Positions 1 through 12,039 of a DNA stretch of 64,000 nt are shown one piece after another (position 1 is the stretch's first letter; every line of letters begins with the position of its first letter). The notes under the pieces are model-generated. The model saw only the letters and a program-made list of their open reading frames with translations. It ran no database searches and was not told the DNA's origin. Location of the stretch: assembly GCA_020740775.1 (NCBI GenBank), contig JAHEWK010000005.1, forward strand, positions 1,488,001 to 1,552,000. Direction: 5' to 3'. This DNA comes from Ilyonectria destructans (Eukaryota; Ascomycota; Sordariomycetes; Hypocreales; Nectriaceae). A program made the position numbers and the translations under genes.

Positions 1-426
1 GATCTCTCTCTTTCTCTCCCTCTCGCTCATTTTTCGGCTACCTTGCTCCCTGAGCCAATGCGCGCACTCCGTCGCTCCGCGAATCGTACAGAGTCTCATC
101 AGACATGGAATAGTTTGTCATCTTGCACGAAGTATGGAAACTCCATCGCTAAGCCATAAACCCGCCCCCATCGTCCCGTATTCTTTCTCTATAGTACATG
201 GAACGCCGGCCCGATGCGAATTTAGAAGATTAAAACGTCAGCCCACTGTTTTTGTTCGTGGCGTTGATGGTGGTGTGGTGGTGGAAAATACAAAGGGCCT
301 CTGACTGGAAAGAGGCCCGGAAATCGATTTGTGGTGGAGTTGAGAGGGGAGGTGTGGGTTTTTGTTGTTCTCCTTGGTCGAACAAGTCGCCGTCATAATC
401 ATCTCGGTCCCGTGCAAACTCGTTGT
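1..426. other. Gene-free left edge, 3' flank of TIM17
   Basis: Starts with a CT-rich tract and contains no convincing reading frame. The right part must hold the 3' untranslated region of the minus-strand TIM17 gene. Long frames on the plus strand here and across TIM17 are mirror images of that gene. Confidence 0.6.
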
Positions 427-985
427 TTACAAAGTAGCCTCCATGTTGGGTGGAGGCTGAGGCACCTCGAGCTTGGTGGAACCGGCAAGCATCTTGCTGA
501 AGCCGATACCGACACCCTCGATGACGGCGAGCAGGACGGCGCAGCCGATGGCACCGTTGCGGGCAGCCTTGTAGCCACCTCGGATGGCGAGAGAGCCACC
601 GGTGAAGAAGCCGGCGATGATGGCGTTGTAGGGGTCCTCCTTCTTGCGGACGCCCTTCACGGCGCAGTCAAAAGTGGAGAAGAGACCGCCCCAGACGCCG
701 AAGTTGCCGCCGAGCACGGGGGCGCGCATCTTGATGGCTGTGATGGCGCCGATGCGGCGCTCGCCGTAGGGGGAATTTCGGAAGCCCTTGATGCCGTGCC
801 AGATGGTGCCGCCGATAGCCTATTCGGAGGAAGACATGTCAGTTATGGGGAGCTCTTCATCGGGCGAGATTGATCGGTAGGGTTGGTGGCGGATCGAGGG
901 GAAGAGAAACACTTACGCCCATGCAGAAAGCACCGCCAAAGTCATTGAGAATGACCCAGGGGCAGGGGTCACGTCCGTGATCCAT
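427..985 (-). CDS. tim17: TIM17, mitochondrial inner-membrane protein import channel subunit
   Basis: Core subunit of the TIM23 presequence translocase in the mitochondrial inner membrane, which imports matrix proteins. Two exons on the minus strand, 985-917 and 819-427, are separated by a 97-nt intron (GTAAGT...ATAG). They join in phase 0 to give 153 residues, the normal family length. The product begins [18 protein letters not shown] and continues through the glycine-rich helices typical of TIM17 ([15 protein letters not shown], then [16 protein letters not shown] and a final [13 protein letters not shown]). Four membrane helices are expected from the family. The start is the ATG at 985; the frame then runs without interruption to the TAA at 427. 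The gene is unmistakable and shows no anomaly. Confidence 0.95.
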
Positions 986-2059
986 GGCTGGCTGTGGATG
1001 TGTGGGAGAAGAGGAGCGTCGAGTGCGGAAGCGAGGGCGAGGTCGTCGTGGTTGTGGTCGTCGGGATGGTTGCTCTTGAAAATTGTGAGGTGAGGCCGCT
1101 GCCAGTAAAAGTTGACACCCCCGGCCGGCCGGGTGCTGAGTCGCGAATGGAATTTTTCGGAGCATCGGCGCTTCAGAAAGTCCGGCCGCCCAAATGCCTC
1201 CAGCACCTTCCACCACCAAAGATGTCGCCGATCTCGGGTACGTACCGGGAAACCAATGCCAAGATGGGGGCGAAATGGAGAATCATGAGCATGCATCCTC
1301 GGATCAGGTTTATTTCCTTAGTGTACGAAATTTCCCACTCTATGTCTAATTGAATAATTTATCTTAATTGCCTATTGATTAGTGTTCACACCATATAGGC
1401 TCAACTGTGTGATTAGGGGTACCATGCGTTCAGTTAAAACAGTTCTTGGGTTTCACGCTTTAAAATGATTCTCGTATTCACCGTAAATCAATGTCCCATT
1501 TCTGGTTACGAACTATCAATGGAGAATATCACAATGCACGGAACCAGTAGTTTGTCTATCGTACCCCTTGTCTCTGGCTCCTCGAATTTGGGTTACCCAA
1601 GCTCGTTGCCAGTGTCCCAAGTCAAGGCGCTCAGTGCATCTACCCAAGTCGGACAGGGTGTGCTTTAAGCATGGTTTAACACAACCAGGGCTTGCGTTAC
1701 CCGAAAAGAAAAAGAAAAGAGACAAATCCTGGCTCCTGGTATACGTCGTACTCCGGACACATCAACCCGAAATACTGGATCCGAGTGAGACCCCACTCAC
1801 CCCGGATCTCCGTCTCGGCCGATTCCAACAACGCCTGACCCACATCTACCATCCGCCTTCCCAAACCGTCTCGCCGAAAACCAACCCTTAGCATGCATGA
1901 TACGACTAGCAAGTATATAACTCTACAACTCAGCTCAAAAACAAAGCCTATACATTTCCTCTTACTCTTCCTCCTCCCAAAAGACATTGTGAAGGTTCAC
2001 AGACAATCAATCTCTTCGCTCAACGTGTTAACATCGTGCTTACAACTTCAACAATCACC
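986..2059. other. Divergent promoter region, TIM17 / GNAT gene
   Basis: About 1.07 kb between two divergently transcribed genes. The short frames in it are not protein-like. The A/T-rich stretch around 1,310-1,390 is the only compositional change. The sequence just before 2060 (CAATCACC followed by ATGG) is a good fungal translation-start context. Confidence 0.5.
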
Positions 2060-2820
2060 ATGGTCCTCCAGCTTGCCCAAGCCACCGAAGATGACGCTCC
2101 CCGCGCCATCGCCGTCGAAACAGAAGCCTACGGTGCTGATAGCCCCGTCAGCCGTGTCCTCTACCCCGGTCCCCGTCCCACGGAGGGAACTCATAAAGTC
2201 GACGACCTCATTAAGCAGCGCCGTGCCGATCCTGACATCCAATGGTTTAAAGTCGTAGACACCGACCTTGACGTCTCCCTCGAAGAGAAGGCGATCGCAT
2301 TTGCGCAGTGGTACGTATGGACCACGCCTCAAACCTCAACACTCTCCACTGCCCGCGGCCCTGGCTCCAACCCTGAAGCCTGCGAACTCTTCTTTGGGGG
2401 CATGAACAAGAAGCGGGATGCGTTGATGAGTGGAAAACCCTACATCTGTTAGTAGTGATTCCGAACCTGGGACTTTGCCTGGGGTAGACTATTGTAGTCC
2501 AACCGAATGCTGACTGACACCGCAAATCAGACCTCAAGCGGCTACACACAGAGCCAAAACACCAGAAACGCGGCGCCGCCTCTCTACTGCTGAAATGGGG
2601 CTTGGAGGAGTCTGACCGCCTTGGTATCCCAGCGGTTCTTGAGTCTTCACCACAGGGACGCCTACTGTATGAGAAATGGGGGTTTAGGGAAGTGGACAAT
2701 CTCACCGTCGACTTTTCACCTTGGGGAGGACCGTCAAAAATCGAGGTCCCACTGATGCTTCGCGAACCCAAGCGACAGCAAGCCGACATGACTACTATAG
2801 ATCAGCTGTCCCCCCAGTAG
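2060..2820 (+). CDS. GNAT-family N-acetyltransferase
   Basis: Predicted acetyl-CoA-dependent N-acetyltransferase of unknown substrate, probably cytosolic because no targeting signal is seen. Two exons, 2060-2447 and 2531-2820, are joined by an 83-nt intron whose junction rebuilds ...KPYIYLKRLHTEP; total 225 residues. The second exon carries the GNAT core: an Arg-Gly-Ala-Ala acetyl-CoA loop (KRGAASLLLKWGLEE), then LGIPAVLESSPQG and the closing strand YEKWGFREVDNL. The first ATG of the frame is at 2060, in strong context; the frame is open upstream but without an ATG. This family is abundant in filamentous fungi and includes metabolite-modifying enzymes. The substrate cannot be named from sequence, and the neighbours give no hint. 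Confidence 0.85.
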
Positions 2821-3366
2821 AGCCTGTCAGTCGTATAGCTTCCCATTCAGCCAAAATCCTTTCATGTTTCGCCGGCGCAACCAACGAGACAGCGAATCAA
2901 CCAAGTCATTGCAAGAAATGCCGGAGTCGCAGTGATGCTTTCTTCTATTCCCCCTCTCCCTACCTCCTACTAGACGCCACACTCACAACTGCCCTCCCAA
3001 CTGTGACTACGTGATGGCTTCTTGCCGCTATTATTAGGTGCCTAAAGGCACCATCAAAACCACAAATGCCTCCCCGGTATCCGCAACCAATCCAAAGCCA
3101 AATGCCAAATGAATGAGGTAACCCGAGCTCACCTCCAGTGAAGCAGAGTCCGAACCAAGGCAATTTCTCAGCCTACCCCAGGGGTATAATGGCCAACCAC
3201 TGTGTCCAGATACGCCATCCTCCTGTTAAGTGCTAGCGCTCCCAAAAACTCCACGCTTTTCCCAAGAACCCGAGTTGCAACCAATCGTAAAACCCAAACT
3301 CGACCCAGGTGCTGCTGTATCTTGTCTAGACGTTGTATGTCAACTGACAATGAGATGGCCGTTTCG
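2821..3366. other. Convergent intergenic spacer
   Basis: 546 bp between the 3' ends of the GNAT and velvet genes. I see no gene or RNA in it. Confidence 0.5.
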
Positions 3367-4832
3367 TTACTGAAAAACCCCGTAATGACTGCCTGAAGTG
3401 CTGTTGTGCCTATTCATCTCCTCATGGGACGGTGGTCTGGCAAAGACGCTCCCATATTGGTTATCACCTAGGACCCCTGGAGTTCGAGGAGACATGTCTG
3501 GAACCGCGTGAAGTAGCTGATCTGAGCCTACCGCGTAGGGAGACGATAGAGTGCGGCTAGGGACTACACCGAGGCCACTTAGTGAACCCTGGCCAAGGCC
3601 ATCACCTGTTCCAATTCCTTGCTGCATCCCGCCATCTGTACCAAAATTGGCTTGATATACCTGATTATAGGTTGTTGTCGGAGTCAAAGATGCCCCTACT
3701 GTGATATCCGTGTGCGCTGAAATCTGAGGATACCCTGGGGTAAAGTGGCCAGTGATTGGCGAGGATAAGAACCCGGCAGAATGTGATAAATCGACCGAAG
3801 GGCTCGAGTTAGATGTCGAGAGACAGGCTTGTGTAGTTGACGGCGCTGACATAACACCTAAATCGGGAGTACCTAGAAACTCCTGAGGGTCGTCTGGAGA
3901 TAGAGTATGGTTCGAGCCAGCACCAAATGCGCCAATCGAGGTGCTCCGGTCAATATTCGTTCGTTTAAATCGTCGATTCATCAACATGGCTTCTGGGTTT
4001 TCTGCCGCCATTCGATTACGCTTCCTCGTGGTGATTGCTCGCGAATCCTTGCGCAACCTCAACTTCACACCCTGGTCGGTAAAGGAGCGCGTTAGAAAGG
4101 TAGATTCAGCCATACCAGGGAACTCTTTGGGCGAATAAACGGTAAACGGGTTGGTGATTATTTCCGAGACGAAGTAGACACTGGGAGGGTCGGCCTGGTT
4201 GTCTCGGTCGTAGAGAGTAAAGCGGAGCCGGAATCGTCCCTCTCGTTTCACCGACAGATCACCAAACACAAAATAGCCACCATCTGTATTTGTGGGATCC
4301 TTGAGATGATGAATCGAAGACGCTAGAGAACCGGCGAGGTAGCTTGTAGGGAGTTCCGCACCCGTGGTTAGCTCGTGATAGTTTTCAGCTACCAGGGAAC
4401 ATGTAAGAAAGAGATATGGACCTGCCACGTGCTACCGCGTTAGAAATTGTCAACCCATTCCCGAGTCGTAGGAAACTCACTGTTGTACAGCGGGCTTCTC
4501 CTATCGGCCCTCTTGTCGATGAGCTGTATGACCGGTGGCGGATCAACAGGTTTGCGATCTGCTTTGTCAACTTCAGCTGGCGTTGGACAAGATACGGGGT
4601 GTGGATTTGATTTCACGGTACCTTTCTCTTTTCCTAATGCCACTCGAGCATGGACAGGAGCTTGCTTGACAATCAACTCCCTCTCTGAGTCACCGTATGA
4701 TTTAGGCACGGGATCTGGTTCCTCCTGTTGTGAGGGGAAATCTCCGACGTCGAGGAAAGTGCCCATAGACGAATCGTATTGCCCTGGTTGCATGAACGGG
4801 ACTCCCGGAGAATTCCCCATGGGCGCAGCCAT
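3367..4832 (-). CDS. vosA: Velvet-family transcriptional regulator, VosA-like
   Basis: Nuclear DNA-binding regulator. In known fungi VosA works with VelB to control sporulation, spore viability and trehalose. Exons 4832-4622, 4558-4481 and 4421-3367 give 447 residues. The first intron (63 nt) is a multiple of three and could be retained, which would add 21 residues; I removed it because velvet proteins run directly from GKEK into RKPVDPPP. The velvet domain covers about residues 50-210: RELIVKQAPVHARVALGKEK, DPPPVIQL, YLFLTCSLVAE, HHLKDPTNTDGGYFVFGDLS and the DQGVKLRLRK end, followed by a basic TTRKRNR stretch likely to be a nuclear signal. The C-terminal 230 residues are Ser/Pro/Gly-rich and disordered. 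An N-terminal velvet domain with a long tail fits VosA better than VelB or VelC, but paralogue assignment needs a tree. Confidence 0.85.
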
Positions 4833-5988
4833 GCTGCGGAGATGGGTGAGTACTTCTGGGTCTTGTGTAAGAGTTGGAATATTCTGGTCGAGACGAAAGA
4901 GAACCGAAAAAAATGCGTTAGGGCTTCCACGGTGTAGAGAAGGAGGTTATAGCTGCATGTTTTTCGGAACCAGGCGGACCGCGGCGCAAATAAATCCTCG
5001 ACGGTTTGTTGGGCCGTGAAAATATTCAAAATTTCAATAAACCCTTATGGCCTCCCTGGAGCCTCCGCTGTTCTTAATGGTTCGTGGGAGGCCAGATCCA
5101 GGAGGAGGTGCTGTCTTGAAAAGGGAAGTGGGGGCTGCGATGTGCCAGAGAAATTCGATTCCTGCGGCCACAGTCCGCATGCGATCGTGGTGAGTAGAAA
5201 TTCCGGTGCTGAGGGAATCGAAGATGGCCTTGGTTCGCGTACCGCAAGTGTCGAGGGCTGAGCTTCCAGAGGGTGGCCGTGGTGGGAGAACCACATGTGG
5301 ATATTCCAGAAAAGTCACCAGCAAGGTTCAACTGGGAATTGGAAACTCGATGCCGGCAGGTCAGCGCCACAGGGACAGAAAGAACACGTTGGCGCTGAGG
5401 ATTCTTTCCGTGGGCTGCGACTCCGTTTTGGTGTTGTTGATGCTTCAGTCGTCCGGCAAGGCTCAGAGATGGCGAGTGATGATGCGTTGATGTCACCCCT
5501 GAACAAGCGAGCGCAAGCTGCTGAGCCAAGATGATGACTCCCGACGATGGCGGCGCTCGCAAGGACGGCGCAAGTCGCAAGTGTTGATGCGGGGAGCAGA
5601 CGCCGCGCTGGGACGAACGGGTGACCTGGTTGGGTAGTTGCGTGTGCTGTCTCGTGTTCCAGACCTGGGCGCAGTGGAAGATGGCAGACGGCGGTGGCAA
5701 GTGGCAACCCAGCGAATGGGCTCACAAGTCGATGCCGGGAGGTTTTGGCGTGGTGTGACCGGACAACTGGATGTAGATTTCCCAAGACAAAGATATGGCG
5801 TGGATGGAGTGTTGGGGAGAAGTTAAGGTAGGTCAAGCAAGCAAGCGAAATCCATGAACGCGGATGTGGACGTGGACGCTATGGCCAGTCAGGCGAGAGA
5901 GACATAGAAGGAGGGAACCTCCCGGGCCGACTTTGGATCTGCGCGGCAGTTGCCACCTACTGTGCTATTGGAGAGGGCGAGTTTGGTA

Positions 5989-6019
5989 GGCAGGCAGGTC
6001 AGGCAGGTCAGGCAGGCAG
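5989..6019. repeat. GGCAG/GTCAG short tandem repeat
   Basis: Imperfect tandem array built of GGCA and GGTCA units over 31 bp, in the velvet upstream region. Confidence 0.8.
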
Positions 6020-6273
6020 TAGAGAGAGACGTGCTTCAGCGCCGCCCTTGCGTGGAAGTTATTTGGCACGAGGAGGGGAGGTCGCAGAGGGCTGCGGCTG
6101 CCAGGGCTGCAGTACATGCAATATCAGATGTCATCTATCAACGGCGGCAACGTACCAGATAGATGAAGCTAGCGAGATAATTACCCGGCGGATATCACGA
6201 TGCGCCGGGGACGGGGAGCAGACCAACGAGGCAGGCGGCGAGGGACAGAAGGGAAGAGGATGCCAGCAGCGGC

Positions 6274-6299
6274 GACGGTAACGGTGACGGTAACGGTAG
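6274..6299. repeat. ACGGTA/ACGGTG tandem repeat
   Basis: Four 6-bp units alternating between GGTAAC-like and GGTGAC-like forms over 26 bp. Confidence 0.75.
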
Positions 6300-8291
6300 A
6301 CAAGAGCGACGGAGACAAAGATGGAGATAACAGAAGCGAGAACGGCAAACGACGTGATGGAAACAAGAGCGAGCGACCATTGCCTGCTACCCTCCTCCAT
6401 TGATAGTCCATATCGAGGAGAATATCACGTCTCCCAGTGGATGGATGTCGGCAGGTCAGGTTGGTAGGGCCAGGACCAGCGGACACTGGACAGGCATGTT
6501 GACAGCAAGCACTATGGTAGCACTATGGCAGCACTGCCAAATCACAGAATGACGAGTCACGATCAGACCCGGGGGCGGAGTGGCCGGGGGCCTGCTCAAT
6601 AATCCACCAAAGGGCAGAGAGGAACAGGCAGAGGGCGGGGAGGAGGGATGAGGGAACTGGGGGTTCACTCGAGAACAGACCAATGCGATGGGGGCCCAGT
6701 ACCTGTACCTGGGCGTCTATCTCTTCGCCGGCTGGCTCATCCGTGTGTCGAGAGGCATCCGGCATTGACGTGTTAGCATGCATTGTACCTCGAATGTGAT
6801 GGATCGCTTGGTCCCAAGGCCATGAGTGCAGGTGCTCGGACAAGGGACGTTGAGTGGACGCCGATAAAGGCCAACAGCCAGCGCCCAGAATGGGTACCTA
6901 CAGCGTAAGTTAGTACGTACTGCGTACACATGCTTCCCTGGGATCCATCCGGGCAGGGGAACGGGCATCTCGCTGCCATGATATGAGGGTTTGCGCAAGC
7001 CTCGAGCGAGCCGAGCGGCCAAGGCATTGCCAGCGCGAGGGCCCTGGATAATACCTAAGCACCTGCTATGTACGAGGTACCTGCCCGTAGGCACTTGCTG
7101 CGGTAGGTACTTCATGTCCGACTGAGCCTATATTAACCGGTCCTAAACGCCGGGGATGGAGGAGGCCCGACTCACCTCATGGCCTCACCCCGTCCGGGCG
7201 TGACGGGGGACTCCGGTGCGCGTGCAACCCACCTCTATCGAGGGATCTGCCGGTTTCAGACAGAACGGTTTTTAATTCCAACATCATCGCCAACCCCACG
7301 GTCGAGACGCCCGGTATTCAACGCCAAGCAATTAGGTACTTGCGCGCATCACTAGCAACCGGAGCACGACCAACCGTGGCACCTGCACATCAGCGCTATC
7401 GGTAGGCAATCCCACTGCCTCTCCCAAACCTCCTCCGCGATGTACTAATGCGTGTCCAACATACTCCAATATCCGCCTCTCTCTTGCATGTCCCGCGAGC
7501 TCAGCATGTATCTCGACATCTCCTATTCGGTAGTGTCGACACGCCCCCAACGGCCAGGGACCCCTGGGCCGTTTGATGACAGGCAGGGGGTTAGTCGACG
7601 CGCTTGTACGCAGTACATGGTGTTTGCCTTTGTCTCCCCGTCTTCCAGAATGGCAGAAATCCACACCTGTCAAAGACGGATCCGGCTATGCTGAGCATGC
7701 ACCCCGGGGAATTTCCATGCCTTGGCGTGTGGGTGACGAGCGAGCTGGTTGGCTGGACGGTATGCATCTCCGGCCACCGTGGGAAGCGAGATGATACCGT
7801 ATTCATGCTGCGCGGCAGCTCTGTGAAAGTTCCTGTACTTGCTCGCCCGACTGAACAGCCCTCCCGGATATTGACAGATCTGCAAGCGACCGACTAATTA
7901 TGTAGACTGTACATGGCTCTGCGCTGCCGTCCATCACAACGACCAAAGCTCGTGGTAGGTCGGTCCGTCATGCCAACACTTCATCAAGAGGTGCTGGTGG
8001 TTGCTCCGTTCATGCGTCGCATTGTAGAGAGCCAAGAGTCGCCTGGACATTCAGCCCTCGGTACTTGGGGTCGCAACACGCCCGTAACTCCCGTCGTTGG
8101 GTTTCTTGTCTCATGCAAGAGGTCCCGGGGCAAAGGAAACGCATTGTGACAGTTCTCGCCAAGCTCGCATCAGCCAGCCTCACTTCGTTTCGGTGGCGTC
8201 GGCCTTTGTCTCCGGCCTTTGCTCTCCGGCTCTCCCCGGTCAGGCAAAGGTGCCATCGTCACCTATTGAGGCCTGAATACCCACCGTGGAC

Positions 8292-8339
8292 GTACTACGT
8301 AGTAGTGCGTGCTGCGTAGCAGTGCGTACTGCGTAGTAG
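8292..8339. repeat. Palindrome-rich GTACTACGTAGTA repeat cluster
   Basis: About 48 bp made of TACTACGTAGTA, TGCTGCGTAGCA and TACTGCGTAGTA, three variants of one near-palindromic unit at 16-18 bp spacing. Each can pair with itself or with its neighbours. Confidence 0.8.
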
Positions 8340-10517
8340 TAGAGCATCTGTGCTGTTTGGCTTTGACCGGGGTCTTGTTAGTGATAGTCCAGTCCATCCG
8401 CACGCTACCGAGCCGAAGCCCGATTGCGCATGCGGCACTCAAGCGCTTAAACATGGGGTCGGCGGATCGTCAGTATCTACTAGTCGCATTTGTGTCACCG
8501 GCGAGGTAGCATCTAAGCTCAGAAACCGCTTTTGAAATCCATCAGCTGACGTGCAGCGGAAAGAGTGAACATGTCCACCCTGCGCTCACCTTGGACAGTC
8601 TAATCACCGTTGGAAAAGGTAGATCGCCCCGGTGAATACCCAACATGGATCCCACGGTGATCAATCGCCAGGTTCCATATCCGACAGAAGAACCCAGGAC
8701 ACAACCCAAGCGACGAGCCCCAGGGCCCATGGCATTGATCGACGCGACGAACCCAGGCTAGAAATTTCCGATCAGGATAAGAAAGAAGAGCCTGCTGCGT
8801 AGTACAGCAAGAGTCCATGCGGCCATTCCCGCCGAACGCCAGATTTGTCGGGGTGGGCAGACCGCATCGAGATATCACCAGGGTAGGAAATTAGTGCTTC
8901 GGCTATCCAGGTGGGAGTCGGCGCCAATGCAACTCTGCAGCCCTCCGCTCCGCTCTTGGGCAAAGAGAGACCAGCGGCCGGGAATAAACATCAGGCTGTC
9001 GAGATTGTTGGGGGCGACCAACGGCGGGAACGCAGCCTCGAAGGGGTGTTGGCCGCAGGTCGCCCAGTCTAGCATGCTTTGACAGCGCTGACACAGCGTT
9101 GCGTTCCGTCGAGATGCCGGCTTCGGCTGCGGTATGCATTGGATGCTTATGGCTCGTCGACGGGACGGGGAGCCACTTCGGGATGGACGAGCTGCTCAAT
9201 GCAGTTGTCGAGTTGCCAGTGCGAGAACGAATCGGGCAGGGATATAGAAGAGGGCCCGTGGAGGACTTGAAGGTGACACGAGGGCCTTGGCGGCAGGAAA
9301 GAACTGGAGACAAGGTGGGATTCATGGAGTCGTAGCCTGACCAGTACATGACATGTCGGCTGCGACGAGGCCGTGGCTCGACAATCAGACACTCCCCCGA
9401 GCATTTTCAGCCACCGGGTACTCCAGCCTTTGGCCAGGAACGAGGTCGACAACTTGTTTCGTTTCCATGTGCCGCAAGGGCGGGCAGCCGATTTCAAACC
9501 CATGTCTGAAGCATGTCCTAAAGCATCCTGTCCGGTCCAGAGCCTAGATGTGGAGTGCAGCTCGACCTGCCTTGGAACGGCTTGGCCTTGATCTCGTTGC
9601 AAGGATCGACTCAGGATGCCCTGCTCTAAATACTACGCCGCAAATTGTCACCCCCCACCTCCCGCGATGTGAGATCAAGTTGTGTAAGAGCCACCAGGGA
9701 TTTCGGTTCGTTTATGGAGCTCCGATTACGTGAACAAGGAAAGACGCTGAACTCGTGTTGCAAGACCTTCGTGTCGAACCTTCGAGCTTGTAGACGAGGG
9801 TCATGGGGTAGGATTAAGCCGGAACTGCGCCGAATGAGGCGTCTCGTCTGGTGAGGAGTGCTCGAAACAGGTCATCGTGTTGCCGAGCGACATGGCTATG
9901 TTGGCGAGTCATGGGATTTGTGACAGCTCAATTCCAAGGCAACCGGTTGACTCACGGAGCCGAGCATACACCGGAGATGAAACGGAACAAACTAGGCGCC
10001 TTCTTTCGCTTCTCTTTGTTTGTTTTACTTGTGGAGTCTGTGGAGTTCGCTTCTGGAGAAGCACCAGGATCGGTCGATGATGCGCCGAAGCTCTCACCTG
10101 CGTCCACTTTCGTTACGCGTCAGGGTTTAGCACGACGAAACTTGGCATTCAGGCGACTCCAGCAGAAGATAGACATGTAAACCTTGCGTAACAGGCGGTG
10201 TCCCGGTTTTCTATTTATATCAAGTAGGCATGATTCGGCTGTGAAGCCGATATTGGTTTGATGACACTTGCAGCTCAGTGGAGAGGAAGGTTCTATCGGC
10301 TGGTTAGAGCCGAACGCCAGTCGACTGCACAGTTCCTACTTTAGATAGCGTGGACAGTCTACATAATTAGCATGTACTGGTTAAAAGAGAATAAGAATGA
10401 ATAAAAAAAAGTGTACTGAATTTTGTTAATCCATTTAAATTAATTTAGTAGAGAAGAATGCACGACTTCTTACATGTGAAAACCCGTCGAGGTTTCGTGT
10501 GAAGGTTGTATCGCATC

Positions 10518-10592
10518 TCACTCTAGGGTATGTCACTCTAGGGTATGTCACTCTAGGGTATGTCACTCTAGGGTATGTCACTCTAGGGTATT
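10518..10592. repeat. 15-bp minisatellite, five copies
   Basis: Five head-to-tail copies of TCACTCTAGGGTATG, identical except for the final base of the last copy. It lies 189 bp beyond the 3' end of the membrane-protein gene, in an A/T-rich stretch. Confidence 0.95.
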
Positions 10593-10780
10593 TCGTAGAT
10601 CCCGTTCCGCGATATCGAGGCCATCAATCCAATGCAATCGAGGAAACAACAGAGAGAACACCAAAGTAGCCTAAGTGGCGCATAATGCATTCTATCCATG
10701 GCAACAACATAAACCCGTAAATCATGACCGCAGTGGCGCTTTTGTGCATGCCAAATCCTAGCGCAAAACCCAACCTCTAT

Positions 10781-12039
10781 CTATACCGTTACTGACGCCG
10801 CGACGCTTTCCGGAGGGACCTTTTCGGCCGCCTCCCACTCTAACCTTTCCCGAATCATATCTCTCTTACACCATTTAATGCTAATGACTCCCCATAGGAT
10901 CGCCCACAGAAATGGAACAGCCCAGCATATACCGTAAGCCACCGTGGCAGGAACTTGAGGGATGACAGCAATGACCGTGAGGGGGACTGCGAGCAATAGG
11001 GACGGAATCGACCAAAAGAGAGACTGAACGTAGAGCATCCGTCGGAAGCGTGGGCTTGCGTGATATCGGGCTGCGAGAGCTTCGCGGTAGGGCCGACCTG
11101 CACCGGCATTGACTGCCACGGTGTCTTCGATGAAGTAGTACACGCCTGGCAATACCTGGGTTGACGGTTAGCTTTGATCAATGGATATCGTATTAGGGCG
11201 TCTCTTACCTTCTCTCCCTTATCGGTCGAACTGATTCGGAACGGAGCGCGCCAACCCATACGGCTGTACAGGGTAATTAAGGCGAGGACACCACCCAGGC
11301 AGTAGAGAATAGCTGGCGCAGGCATGCAGAGGACCCTCAGCCAGACGATGTGAGGAGCACTGCCCACGACGAACAGTGCCGTGACAACTGTGATGGTGAG
11401 TACCGACGCCCAGTTCAAGGTGTCAAAGCACCAGCGGCTAGTGCTCCCCAATGGCCGATAAAACCTCTCCTTCTTAATCAGGCGCAGTGTGCGGATCGCA
11501 AACTCGAGATAAGTCGGCCCTCCCCAGATGGTGGTGACGACGGCGAAGATGATCCAGCCCTGGACGTCGCCGGCATAGTGCATGCCGTAGTAGAGGGCAA
11601 TCGGGATCGCAGAGGCATCGACGAAGACGAGAAATGCGAAGATGAAGAGCCTCCAGCGTTTTCGGCCATGATGCCAAGTGAAGGGCAACTGAGGGAGCAG
11701 CTGCGGGTTACTGTCGTAGTATTCTTGCAGGGTCTTGCCACGGCGCCTCCATTCTTCACGGGTGCCGGCTCGCGAGTCGTAGTATGCTTCGGCTTGGGGC
11801 CGTTGTGAGTAGGAGAGGCTCTGACGGGGCACTTCGACGTGATCGGGGCCGATGGTATTTCGTCGAGGCGGCGGTTCAAGGCCTTCGTCGAAGCGAACGG
11901 CGATTGCGGGTCGGTTCAGAGACTGCGTTGAGAATCGGACTGCGGTGGGAGCAGGAGCGGGAATGGGAGTGGCGTCGGTGGAGGAGAGAACTGAGTCTGA
12001 TTTGAGTTGGGAGGTGCTTCCTCGACGCACTTCGGGCAT
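10781..12039 (-). CDS. Multi-pass membrane protein of unknown function
   Basis: Two exons, 12039-11209 and 11155-10781, are joined in phase 0 by a 53-nt intron (GTAAGA...CCCAG), rebuilding ...STDKGEKVLPGVYYFIEDTV; total 401 residues. The first 145 residues are polar and probably cytosolic. Six hydrophobic segments follow: LFIFAFLVFVDASAIPIAL, WIIFAVVTTIWGG, SVLTITVVTALFVVG, CMPAPAILYCLGGVLALITL, then after a polar loop SIPSLLLAVPLTVIAVI and YGICWAVPFLWAILWGVI. Arg/Lys-rich loops flank them. There is no transporter or enzyme signature I recognise; it resembles conserved fungal hypothetical membrane proteins. The frame is open upstream to 12174, but the ATG at 12039 has the better context and begins a typical soluble tail. 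Confidence 0.8.

Larger units (their letters stand above)
4833..10780. other. Long gene-free region upstream of the velvet gene
   Basis: Nearly 6 kb without a convincing protein gene. Open frames up to about 208 codons occur on both strands at 5.0-5.8 kb, but they overlap one another, have biased low-complexity composition and lack splice-linked partners. Several short tandem repeats are listed separately. Long 5' leaders and large upstream control regions are common for developmental regulators, so part of this is probably velvet-gene promoter and leader. An unrecognised non-coding RNA cannot be excluded. Confidence 0.5.

Noticed and set aside
331..873. 180-codon plus-strand frame over TIM17
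   Set aside because: Shadow of the conserved minus-strand TIM17 exon.
5074..5836. Overlapping minus-strand frames of 150-208 codons upstream of the velvet gene
   Set aside because: Ser/Pro/His/Arg-biased, conflicting frames with no coding signature; more likely leader or promoter sequence.
6200..6486. Overlapping frames around the ACGGTA repeat
   Set aside because: Repeat-driven Arg/Ser/Thr composition on both strands; not coding.
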